Of a stretch of DNA of 61,868 nucleotides, positions 9,201 through 16,466 are shown piece by piece (within the stretch, counting starts at the first letter, position 1; each line of letters starts with the position of its first letter). The DNA lies in the IMG/VR virus record IMGVR_UViG_3300042878_002960, positions 1-61,868 of that record. One strand, written 5' to 3'. A program made the position numbers and the translations under genes. This DNA is from a virus. The notes beneath the pieces are model-generated. The model searched no databases and was not told where the DNA came from. It saw only the letters and a program-made list of their open reading frames with translations.

Positions 9201-9857
9201 GCATTTCAAAAAATGATAGATGATTGTAAAACAGATTACTACATACAAGTTGATGAAGATATGATTTTATATGAAGATACAATTGAAAAAATATATGACA
9301 GGTTAATAAAAACTGAAGAAAATATAAGTACAGTTACTCATATGTTAAATGATGTTCATTTAGATTTTGATATCTACGGTATAAAAGGCTACAAACACAC
9401 CATCTTAAAAAAATACCCATACAATTTAGAAATAATATCTTGTGAAGTTGAACAAATGTCAAGGTTACAAAATGACGGATTTGAAACACTAATGTGCCCT
9501 GAGGTTGTTGGTCAACATAGTCCAAAATGGACAGAACAATTAATATATGAAAGATATTTTGATTTAATGGAAAAATGGAAAGTGTTCAAATATAATTGGT
9601 TAGATGAACTACCAGCTAAATTAATGGAAATATTTAAATCAGATCCAAGTGATATTAATCTATTTGCGCTCATGGGTGCTATGACTAGCATATCAAATGA
9701 ATCACCTTTAAGAAATAGAGAAAAAAACTTTTTAATTAAAGATAATAATTTCGAAAGAATAGAAAATTTGGTTTCAAAAAAAGAATTCAAATTTATTACA
9801 AATAACAATAAACCAATCAGTCCTGAAATACTGATTAAAAACTATGTAAAAAAATGA
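6222..9857 (+). CDS. Giant multi-domain glycosyltransferase
   Basis: 1211 residues. After an N-terminal region of about 185 residues, four transferase-like modules follow. A GT2-like domain (about 190-395) has LLLDADIYL. A GT25-like domain (about 420-630) has YCINLQNKKDRW and ILIFEDDI. A GT4/GT1-like domain (about 645-945) has FSTSEGGPQTFLEAGL, the nucleotide-sugar site of GT-B enzymes. A final GT2-like domain (about 960-1120) has YYIQVDEDMIL. It probably builds a short glycan on a virion protein, modified DNA or host surface sugar. It heads a plus-strand operon whose next gene overlaps by 4 nt. A TATATATA box lies 6 nt before the ATG. Confidence 0.8.
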   Translation: MILINKVTPFANEAYQKDLIECLINNSDISFISNIVIFYNNTNIVLPKNNKVKLVIKNGYTDREIIEYCKRIYNDDVFIFSNPFIKFNNSLINLETPVDKTIKIDDGCYIFNKNTELEMGDNIDSILRINTSNNKILIERKNLLIKNEDNIIPEKRQPNISRSLLEKNVRRKESYLNKRRKELSNETNIKLDIIIVSVNYNDFLSITLKSTTKVSNVTVVTSKNDIICQELCKKFGANCIITERMYEDGAIFNKGKAINEGIKSLKNPEWILLLDADIYLQDDFLEVLEKTNLIHQNLIVCKRLILDSYELFLDFLNNKDVGRLERAKGFGYFQMFNIKKFQKKSNIFPENSNDAAWSDIIFRDTFNKNETELNTTVLHLGQTCQNWEGRKTKRFIENELFLNETEQSFDINKYFDKIYCINLQNKKDRWERVEKLFNENLIEVERFEAINGLTISDEEFNNILNKYNPNRLTGESASLNGLIENKNSLACLLSHIELIKTAKINNYKRILIFEDDITFSKDFTESIKKISKIDWSIVYLGASQFNWSGIEEKDCFYLCKNTLGTFAYAIESSIYDDVINLLETKRKSVDNLLSEIQSNNYGKCYTFYPNIVISDVESSDIRESKNIITYSNLVRWNLSNFNIIKKKKILLLPDVKDWAFDNIAKSVVKYNPYPDKIEYTIKYARDIHQKRDNVISDEWDLIFVMWEAERCIPDGDNVIRGCYSAFWLENSYFSEEKISEFFKASRGGVFVNDYLKNSICKFLPQDYPQTIIHDSADEEKFYHIDNVKENEFTAIFVGNTNRKVKNYEDIVEICNKSDIKLITCTNVNNDDLVNYYNKADICINFSTSEGGPQTFLEAGLCEVPMLIRNDNELSKLIPCFTGESKEDFIKIINNLKKNRTECKEVGKKAREVVLENFTYKKTANKFANFFLNVLSKEKSNLFTNSSKDLSDYLTVFIIRCGQNPNYEDCLKSLLNQTVKFNLIEIKDIAPMSKAFQKMIDDCKTDYYIQVDEDMILYEDTIEKIYDRLIKTEENISTVTHMLNDVHLDFDIYGIKGYKHTILKKYPYNLEIISCEVEQMSRLQNDGFETLMCPEVVGQHSPKWTEQLIYERYFDLMEKWKVFKYNWLDELPAKLMEIFKSDPSDINLFALMGAMTSISNESPLRNREKNFLIKDNNFERIENLVSKKEFKFITNNNKPISPEILIKNYVKK

Positions 9858-10957
9858 AAACACTTTTTATAAATCCATCAAAGATAAAAAAATCAAATAT
9901 TGATGGTGGTGGCCCATTCTATAATATAGAAGATATAAATTCTATTATAGAAACATGTACAGAAAATGGAGATTGGGATCTTAATGTGATAGATTTTAGT
10001 GAACTAATGATATATAGAAGTTTATTTGATTTTTTAAAAAATGGAACTCCTTGGATAGAAACCAAATTATATACTCATTTATTGGAAAATTTAAATAATG
10101 GAAACCCTATGTGGAGTTGTAATTCAATTGAATTGATATTAAAAAGAGGAGAATATCTAAAAGACCTTTATAAATATATGAAGGAAACAGGTGAGATACC
10201 AAAAGGATATTATGAAGAAGATGATATTTGCGTATCAATTGATAGAGAAGGTGGTTTTTTATTTGCTAAAAACGGAACTCATAGATTGTGTATATCAAAA
10301 ATATTAAACTTTAAAACTATACCAGTTAAAGTATTTAGAGTACATGAAAATTGGTCTAAGTATAAATTAGAAATAAAAGAAATGTGTGATAAATTATGGA
10401 ATGGAAGAACATATCAAAATTTACCACATCCAGACTTCACAGACATACAAACTATGTGGCCAGATGTGAGATTTGATATTATAAAAAATAATACAAAACT
10501 CACAATAGGCAGTACTTTAGTAGATATAGGTAGTCTTTTTGGAAATATATGTTATCAAGCTGAGTTAGAAGGATTTAATTGTACAGCAATTGAGACCGAC
10601 AGTAAATATCTAAATGTTATGAAAAAACTACACAAATCATATGAAATGAATTATAAAATAATCGAAGATTCATTTTTTGATGTTGAATTTAATTTTGATA
10701 TAATCGTAGCATTTAATATTTTCCATCACTTTCTAAAAACAGAAAATTTATATAACAATCTTAGAAGTTATTTAAATTCAATTAAATTCAAAGAATTATT
10801 TATACAAGTACACTCAACCGATGAACCACAAATGGAGTCAGCATTTTTAAATTTAACACCAGAAGAGTTTATAGATTTTGTCAAAACTGAGACAAATAAA
10901 GATGAAATTGAATATCTATACGAGTTAAATGGAAGAAAAATATATAAAATATACTAA
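9854..10957 (+). CDS. ParB-like domain plus SAM-dependent methyltransferase
   Basis: 367 residues. Residues about 130-165 (FAKNGTHRLCISKIL, then IPVKVFRVH) resemble the ParB/sulfiredoxin-like fold, where a G-x-H-R motif is typical. The C-terminal half is a class I methyltransferase: LVDIGSLFGN for the SAM loop, AIETDSKYL as the second acidic position, and IIVAFNIFHHF as motif IV. It begins inside the last codons of the giant glycosyltransferase (ATGA overlap), so the methyl group is likely added to the same glycan or acceptor. The substrate cannot be read from the sequence. Confidence 0.7.
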   Translation: MKTLFINPSKIKKSNIDGGGPFYNIEDINSIIETCTENGDWDLNVIDFSELMIYRSLFDFLKNGTPWIETKLYTHLLENLNNGNPMWSCNSIELILKRGEYLKDLYKYMKETGEIPKGYYEEDDICVSIDREGGFLFAKNGTHRLCISKILNFKTIPVKVFRVHENWSKYKLEIKEMCDKLWNGRTYQNLPHPDFTDIQTMWPDVRFDIIKNNTKLTIGSTLVDIGSLFGNICYQAELEGFNCTAIETDSKYLNVMKKLHKSYEMNYKIIEDSFFDVEFNFDIIVAFNIFHHFLKTENLYNNLRSYLNSIKFKELFIQVHSTDEPQMESAFLNLTPEEFIDFVKTETNKDEIEYLYELNGRKIYKIY

Positions 10958-10961
10958 ACAC

Positions 10962-11972
10962 ATGAAACTAATTGTACTAAGTGAAAGCGACAACTATAGT
11001 GTCTCAAGTCTTATTAGAAATCTAATAAAGATGTTTTATGACGAGTCTATAATAAAAATATTTGAAGAAAGAGGAATTGAAATAATAACATCAAAATATA
11101 TTAAAGAAGTTTTAAATAAGACAGAAATTGAGTTTTTAGAAGAGATTGAAAATAAAAAAGACTTTATAATATTTGGAATACATCCATATGGATGGGAAAT
11201 CGCAATAAAAAATGGAAAGGGAATAAAAAAAGTCATGTGGCAAGATGACCTTCACTACTTTGCTCATTTTGTTGAAAGAGATGGCGAGATTGTACAGAGA
11301 TTTTCAAAAAAATACGAACCATTTTACATTAAAGATGTAGACTATCTAATAACACCATCTTCAATATATTTTAAAAATTTAAAAATAAATGAATTTGATG
11401 AAAAAATAGTAGACTTTTTTTATTTCTTAAATGAAGAAAACTACGAGTACATAGATGAGTCAAAATTTGAAAAAAGAATAAATGGTGTTGTCTTGTCGGG
11501 TGATATAGTAAAAGGTTATGACTCTAGAGTCGAATTTGATAATTTAAGAAAGGATGTATTATTTAAGGATTTAATTTACAAAATTGATCACCCAGGATAT
11601 AAAAATAATGATCATATGACTGAGTTAAATTACTATAAAGAATTATCTAAATATAAAGCAGCATTTGTAGGTCATTATGTATATCCGATAAATTTTTTAT
11701 TGGCTAAACATATAGAAGTACTTATGTGTGGATGTATTGGATTTTTTGAACCAAATCCGCTACTGAAAGAACAATTAGGTCTGATAGAATATATTCATTA
11801 TATACCTTGTTTTGATGAAAATGGTCTTATAAAAGATAATTCTTTTTATAAAAAATGGATAGAAAGCGATGAAGGTCATATGATAGCCAATCAAGGAAAA
11901 GAATATGTGAGAGATAAATTTGGTAAAGAATATGTTAAAAAACTAGCGGATTTTTTTGTAAGTATATCTTAA
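10962..11972 (+). CDS. Glycosyltransferase-like protein (GT-B type)
   Basis: 336 residues from the ATG at 10962, 5 nt after the methyltransferase stop; an in-frame ATG at 10929 would overlap that gene. The N-terminal MKLIVLSES strand, an alternating alpha/beta pattern, and the C-terminal arrangement with LMCGCIGFFEPNPLLKE and a terminal helix KEYVRDKFGKEYVKKLADFF are typical of GT-B glycosyltransferases. It is the third gene of the sugar-modification operon and is convergent with the next gene. Confidence 0.55.
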   Translation: MKLIVLSESDNYSVSSLIRNLIKMFYDESIIKIFEERGIEIITSKYIKEVLNKTEIEFLEEIENKKDFIIFGIHPYGWEIAIKNGKGIKKVMWQDDLHYFAHFVERDGEIVQRFSKKYEPFYIKDVDYLITPSSIYFKNLKINEFDEKIVDFFYFLNEENYEYIDESKFEKRINGVVLSGDIVKGYDSRVEFDNLRKDVLFKDLIYKIDHPGYKNNDHMTELNYYKELSKYKAAFVGHYVYPINFLLAKHIEVLMCGCIGFFEPNPLLKEQLGLIEYIHYIPCFDENGLIKDNSFYKKWIESDEGHMIANQGKEYVRDKFGKEYVKKLADFFVSIS

Positions 11973-12635
11973 TTAAAAAGTCGGTAATAATTTATATGGA
12001 GGCGGTATTACACTACCATAGTTTCTAATATTTGTTAAATGTAAATGATATGTTTTTAATGTCTTTGAGGGGTTTATAACAAAGTATCCACTTTCATCAA
12101 GAAGATATGATATTTTATTATCACAACCAGATCTACCAAGAGTAAAATCAGCACCATCAATGTTAGGAATACCACCAAGAAAAATCCAGGTATCTTGAGA
12201 ATCAGATCTATCAAAATGAACATAAGTGTTGTCTTCTTGTATATCCCAACGAGATAAAGCTAGACAAGTTTTACTATCTATATAATCATTTATTGTTTTT
12301 GATACTTCGCTATATAATGTTTCTTGTGGAATTATAATGTCCAAGTTTGATATGATATTTATGTTATTATCATCATTAAATAGATTTCTTATTATTGAAA
12401 AGTAATCATTATAGGTCGGTCTCACTTCAGTTAATATAGGAATAATTTTATTTTTATTATCTACTAAATTTGTATTTAATGAGTAATAATCATTTTCGTT
12501 TGAAATAACAACTATATTATGAATATAATCATTATTTAAATTTTTCACAAAGCAAGTTAATAGTTCTAAATTTCTATCTTCTACTTCATCTTTATAGTAG
12601 TTTAAAATTAAATTATTTTTACGATTTGTTTTCAT
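11973..12635 (-). CDS. Glycosyltransferase-like / glycan-associated protein
   Basis: 220 residues. The pattern SNLDIIIP around residue 95, LSRWDI, DSQDTWIFLGG and GRSGCDNKISYLLDESGY is typical of a family found next to glycosyltransferases and in exostosin-like proteins. The first part looks like a GT-A Rossmann half with a D-x-D-like Asp pair. It is convergent with the upstream operon (ends 11972/11973 abut) and divergent from a GT2 gene. The activity is inferred from the fold and neighbours only. Confidence 0.5.
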   Translation of the reverse strand: MKTNRKNNLILNYYKDEVEDRNLELLTCFVKNLNNDYIHNIVVISNENDYYSLNTNLVDNKNKIIPILTEVRPTYNDYFSIIRNLFNDDNNINIISNLDIIIPQETLYSEVSKTINDYIDSKTCLALSRWDIQEDNTYVHFDRSDSQDTWIFLGGIPNIDGADFTLGRSGCDNKISYLLDESGYFVINPSKTLKTYHLHLTNIRNYGSVIPPPYKLLPTF

Positions 12636-12726
12636 AACATTTTATATTACTTATATATAAAGTATCAATACTTATACACTAAACAAATAGATTCTATTTG
12701 ATATAAATAAAAAATAATATTCTTTA

Positions 12727-13491
12727 ATGAATTCAAATTATACATTTACATTTATCATAGCCTATAGACATAGTTTAGAAAGGTTACAAAATTTAAGAAG
12801 AGTACTTGACTGGATTAATGGCTTTGCTAGAGTTGAAGTAATTGTTGTAGAACAAGACACACACTCTAAAATATCTCATCTAGGTCTCAAATCAAAACAT
12901 ATCTTCACAAAGTCAAATCTACCTTTTAATAAGTCACTGGCATTTAATGTAGGTTTAAAACATTCAACATCAAACATAATTGTATTTGGTGATTCAGATT
13001 TAATAATGGAACCAAACTCTTTTATAAGAGGTTTAGAGTCAATGAATGAATTTGAAATGTGTAATCCATATCATACAGTAATTGATTTAACTCAACAAGA
13101 AAGTAATTTATCACTAGAACAACTTCTTCAAATTAACAGACCAGGTAGAGGCGAAACCGATATACAAAAAGTGCCTTTATGTGGTGGAATTTGTATTTTT
13201 AGAAGAGACGCAATTCAAAGAATAGCTGGTTGGAATGAAGATTTTATAGGATGGGGTGGTGAAGATGACTTTCAATCAATAAAGGTTAAACAATTCTTAA
13301 CTTGGACTGAGCTACAATCTAAATGTTTTCATTTATATCATGAAAGAGGAATGCCAGATATGAAGTGGTATCAAAGAAATTTAGATTTACTAACTAAAAC
13401 CTCTCAAATGGATAAATCTCAGTTACAAAAGGTTATTCTTAACCAATTGCCAAAAATTGGAATGAAGAATAAATATGATAATTTCATCTAA
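12727..13491 (+). CDS. GT2 glycosyltransferase with galactosyltransferase-like C-terminal motif
   Basis: 254 residues. The N-terminal FTFIIAYRHSLERLQNL and IIVFGDSDLIM (DxD) define a GT2-family GT-A domain. GWNEDFIGWGGEDDF near residue 165 is the diagnostic C-terminal motif of the galactosyl/N-acetylgalactosaminyl-transferase group (PF02709), where the Glu-Asp pair acts in acceptor binding and catalysis. It overlaps the next gene by 17 nt. This is the best-defined transferase of the island. Confidence 0.8.
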   Translation: MNSNYTFTFIIAYRHSLERLQNLRRVLDWINGFARVEVIVVEQDTHSKISHLGLKSKHIFTKSNLPFNKSLAFNVGLKHSTSNIIVFGDSDLIMEPNSFIRGLESMNEFEMCNPYHTVIDLTQQESNLSLEQLLQINRPGRGETDIQKVPLCGGICIFRRDAIQRIAGWNEDFIGWGGEDDFQSIKVKQFLTWTELQSKCFHLYHERGMPDMKWYQRNLDLLTKTSQMDKSQLQKVILNQLPKIGMKNKYDNFI

Positions 13492-14254
13492 AGATTTAGA
13501 GAAAATCTGTAACTATGTAGAATCTACAAAGCCTTCTTTGCCACAAGGTGTAATGACTTTTATGGATTGGGATGAATCATCCAATGAGGAATATCAAAGA
13601 GAATTAAAAAGAAAGAATCGTGAACTTGCGATTGATGCTATTATAGATGATAAAGTTGAAGAGTTCAAAAATAGAGAACCGTTTTCAAATCCATTAGATA
13701 ACGAAAGTTATATGATGACTATAACTCCTAAACTTAACTCTATTAATGTTCAAGGTAAAACCTATTTAGACTTATTTGATATTTACAATGATGTTATGAT
13801 GACATTAGAATCATTAACATCAAAGTCAATGAATATTCCTCAAAATTTGAATGTTTCTATTCAAAAAGATCCTAATCTAACAGATTATGAAAATGAGTCA
13901 TCAACATCAAGAAAAGTTATAACAAGATTAATGATGACCAGTAATCTAATATCATCAACCGGAAGAACAGGACCAGCCAATACTATTATAGTTGGTTTAG
14001 ATGCTTATAAATATCTTCTGATGTCTAATGGAATGATGATGTCTGATATAAAAGATGGTGTTGTGGATGGAAATATAAATGGTATGAATGTTATACCTTC
14101 TCCTTATATCAAATCAAATAAGATTATTATGATGAGAAATGCTCAGAAAACTGAGAATGGATTAAATGTAATTAACTGTCCAAATGACATGAGATATTTC
14201 TTAAAAGAAACTCCTAATTATTCTAAGATTATAAATTGGTTTGAAATTATTTAG
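13475..14254 (+). CDS. Capsid-like protein fragment (gp23/gp24-related?)
   Basis: 259 residues. Residues about 145-215 (TSNLISSTGRTGPANTIIVG, then an Ile/Gly-rich stretch and IPSPYIKSNKIIMM) run parallel to the main capsid protein at 23527-25230 (ASNYIATEGRVGPAQYLIT, then IYVDPYMRYNDNRIVLG). This suggests a shared HK97-type capsid core. It lacks the long N-terminal arm of gp23 and is half its length, so it may be a minor capsid or vertex protein, or a domesticated remnant. The N-terminal third is helical and charged. It overlaps the GT2 gene upstream and ends 8 nt inside the convergent gene. Confidence 0.5.
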   Translation: MIISSKDLEKICNYVESTKPSLPQGVMTFMDWDESSNEEYQRELKRKNRELAIDAIIDDKVEEFKNREPFSNPLDNESYMMTITPKLNSINVQGKTYLDLFDIYNDVMMTLESLTSKSMNIPQNLNVSIQKDPNLTDYENESSTSRKVITRLMMTSNLISSTGRTGPANTIIVGLDAYKYLLMSNGMMMSDIKDGVVDGNINGMNVIPSPYIKSNKIIMMRNAQKTENGLNVINCPNDMRYFLKETPNYSKIINWFEII

Positions 14255-14786
14255 AAGGAACTCTAACTTTATCATACTTTATAAGTAGTTTATAAAGTTT
14301 TTCATATTCATCATTAGGATTCTCAACAAGCTTTTCAAACCACTTATTATTATTGAAATATTCAACTAGCATACCAACTCTGAAATCTTCTTTTTTAGTT
14401 GGTCTCCAATATCTTTTAGATTCAACAAATGAGAATGATGTACCATTATGTAAATAAGACATATTATCAGAATCTGTATTATACATTACAATACCCATAG
14501 GTATCTCAGATCCATCTTTAAATATCTTTTTAGCATTAGTTTCTTCAGTGTATTTAATAATAGCACATTCTTCATGGAAATGATTTAAAAGAAAAAGAAC
14601 ATCTTTTCTTAAAGTATCATTATCTACTTTACCATAAGCCATTACAGAGTCTTCATATTGACCCTTGTAGTAACCTTTAATGGGTAATACTTGATATTCT
14701 TTGGCATATAAAATAGATATCATATCATCTAAACGTGTAGATGATAGTAGAATAAATGAGGCATCCTTGTGTTCCAATCCTGTCAT
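14247..14786 (-). CDS. Conserved hypothetical phage protein
   Basis: 179 residues, function unknown. The N-terminal SFILLSSTRLDDMISILYAK and the following GYYKG with YEDSVMAYG look like a compact alpha/beta domain, and the C-terminus is charged. The start at 14786 is well set: an AATATATA box ends 4 nt before the ATG, predicting a leaderless message. It overlaps the convergent capsid-like gene by 8 nt. Confidence 0.65.
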   Translation of the reverse strand: MTGLEHKDASFILLSSTRLDDMISILYAKEYQVLPIKGYYKGQYEDSVMAYGKVDNDTLRKDVLFLLNHFHEECAIIKYTEETNAKKIFKDGSEIPMGIVMYNTDSDNMSYLHNGTSFSFVESKRYWRPTKKEDFRVGMLVEYFNNNKWFEKLVENPNDEYEKLYKLLIKYDKVRVPSK

Positions 14787-14790
14787 AAAG

Positions 14791-14798
14791 TATATATT
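14791..14798 (-). promoter_or_regulatory. Late-type promoter box, leaderless start
   Basis: AATATATA on the minus strand, 4 nt before the ATG at 14786. The same box and spacing recur at six other starts in the window. Confidence 0.6.
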
Positions 14799-14811
14799 AA
14801 AAATAATATAC

Positions 14812-14961
14812 TTAATCTGTAACGGTGTAGATATTAAGTAAGTCTTTTTTAGATAATTTTTTTAATCTTGAAAAGTACTCAATGGCTTCTTCTAAAGATG
14901 ATGCTACAAATTTGGCAAAAGATTCTTCAGAAATTTTAGATTTTAAATGATATTGTTTCAT
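14812..14961 (-). CDS. Small hypothetical protein (49 residues)
   Basis: A short frame with a clear ATG at 14961, starting MKQYHLKSKISEESFAKFV and continuing as a charged helix ending in NIYTVTD. A TATATATA box lies 5 nt upstream of the ATG, as at other leaderless starts, which supports it as a real gene. Function unknown. It sits between the polymerase-like gene and the hypothetical gene at 14247-14786 on the same strand. Confidence 0.6.
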   Translation of the reverse strand: MKQYHLKSKISEESFAKFVASSLEEAIEYFSRLKKLSKKDLLNIYTVTD

Positions 14962-14966
14962 AAAGT

Positions 14967-14974
14967 TATATATA
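14967..14974 (-). promoter_or_regulatory. Late-type promoter box
   Basis: TATATATA on the minus strand, 5 nt before the ATG at 14961 of the 49-residue gene. Confidence 0.5.
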
Positions 14975-14986
14975 AGTTTTTATTTC

Positions 14987-16222
14987 TTAAATAAGTCCGA
15001 ATTCTTCATAAAGTTTGGTTTGAAAAATTGCCCAAACCGAATCTTTATAAGACTTTGGTATAATTATACTGTCATGTACAGTAACTAAATTTATTTCTGG
15101 ATAAAGTGTCATTATTTGTCTAATAATTTTATTAAAAATAAGATTACTTTCAGACTTTTGTAATTCATAAGCCAATACTTTATAATCTCCGTGTTCTTTT
15201 TTATACAATTTAATAAAATAATGTATAGTTGGAAAAAGACTACTAAATATCTTATCGGCTTTACTATTAACACCATTTCTACCAAATAGTACTTTATATG
15301 TTAATTCTTTAACCATACCTCTATCTTTTGTTTTAAGGTGATCCATTATATAGTTATAGTAAGTACCATTAATAGTAAGATTTTTGAATAGTTCAAATTC
15401 TTCTTGATTAACCCATTTAGTACCGGAATCTTGAATCAATTTAGTTAGGAAAAGAGGTTGTGAGTTTTTAATATCTATTTCATGAGTTTCTTCACCATTA
15501 ATTAATAGACAATTCTTTCTAATAAAAGACTTTAATATAGTAAAGTTAGTATGCATGCGACCATAACTATCAAAATGATAAAATATGTGTTTATCATTAA
15601 TACACTCAACTGAATATTTATTTCTATTATAAATATCAATATCATCACTTTTTAAGGAGTCTAAATAAAATATTGACCTATCAAATTCAATTTGAATCTT
15701 AAATAAATCATCGACTAACTTAATCTTTATATCATTATCAATGAGTGAGTTTTCTAATTTATCTTCTACTATCTGAGCTACCTTTGCTTTATACTTTTTA
15801 AGTAAAGTCCTATCACTATTATTAAATCGAATGATAGTTCCTCTGAGAATATATTCATTAATGGCATAAACTCTAGCACTTTTACCCTTTTGATGTTTTG
15901 CTAAAAGAATAATAATTTTATTCTCTGTAAGAAAATCCATATAGTAGTTATATAAATAACCATACTTCTCCTTTAAAATAGGAGACATTAAATGAAATTT
16001 ATTTTCTTTTTTGAAATAATACTTTAGAATTAAATTATGAATAATATCAATCAAATAAGCTGACTTCAACTTTTGACCTTTATAAATAAAATTCTTTTGT
16101 TTTGAAATTGTTTCTAACGAAACCGGTAGAAACTGTAAGCTACATTTCTTACCCTCTAAATTCTTCTTAATTGAAGAATAGGACTCTATATCACTGAGCT
16201 TAATTACACTTGAAACTGTCAT
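14987..16222 (-). CDS. Family-A-polymerase-like palm protein
   Basis: 411 residues from the ATG at 16222; the frame also opens with a TTG at 16243. The order of motifs fits the palm of family A DNA polymerases. HEIDIKNSQPLFLTKL is a motif A-like strand. DRGMVKELTYKVLFGRNG resembles motif B, with the R-x3-K spacing and the following FG. LVTVHDSIIIP is motif C (VHD). The preceding GRMHTNFTILKSFIRKN may contact template. There is no 3'-5' exonuclease and no standard fingers, so it is much smaller than DNA polymerase I. It could be a primase-polymerase, repair polymerase or template-independent enzyme. The start follows the small capsid-like gene by about 30 nt. Confidence 0.55.
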   Translation of the reverse strand: MTVSSVIKLSDIESYSSIKKNLEGKKCSLQFLPVSLETISKQKNFIYKGQKLKSAYLIDIIHNLILKYYFKKENKFHLMSPILKEKYGYLYNYYMDFLTENKIIILLAKHQKGKSARVYAINEYILRGTIIRFNNSDRTLLKKYKAKVAQIVEDKLENSLIDNDIKIKLVDDLFKIQIEFDRSIFYLDSLKSDDIDIYNRNKYSVECINDKHIFYHFDSYGRMHTNFTILKSFIRKNCLLINGEETHEIDIKNSQPLFLTKLIQDSGTKWVNQEEFELFKNLTINGTYYNYIMDHLKTKDRGMVKELTYKVLFGRNGVNSKADKIFSSLFPTIHYFIKLYKKEHGDYKVLAYELQKSESNLIFNKIIRQIMTLYPEINLVTVHDSIIIPKSYKDSVWAIFQTKLYEEFGLI

Positions 16223-16253
16223 ATAAATTATATGAAATTCCAAGTTTATGTTC

Positions 16254-16466
16254 TTAATTTTGGAAGATTTTATTGATTGATTTTTTTCTACTAGAAGCTC
16301 GTTGTTTACGAAGCTCTTCTTTCAAAAGATGAGAAAGTTCCTTTTCAATATCAATATTATGATATGAATCTAAATCAGTTGCCAATTCACGAGTCCAAGT
16401 AGATCTAAGCGCTCTTGTTTTAGTTTCAACTTGAACACTTCTCATATTAATATCAATTGAGTTCAT
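16254..16466 (-). CDS. Small protein with a capsid-spine-like segment
   Basis: 70 residues. Residues about 9-48 (VETKTRALRSTWTRELATDL, then a YHNIDIEKEL helix) closely follow the conserved spine-helix region of T4-like gp23 proteins, where a TRxLxAxWTxE-type pattern precedes an HGIDxExEL helix. The remainder, basic and Ser-rich, does not continue the capsid fold. It may be a separated capsid segment, a chaperone-like piece that mimics the capsid, or a gene fragment. The start overlaps the stop of the upstream gene by 1 nt. Confidence 0.5.
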   Translation of the reverse strand: MNSIDINMRSVQVETKTRALRSTWTRELATDLDSYHNIDIEKELSHLLKEELRKQRASSRKKSINKIFQN

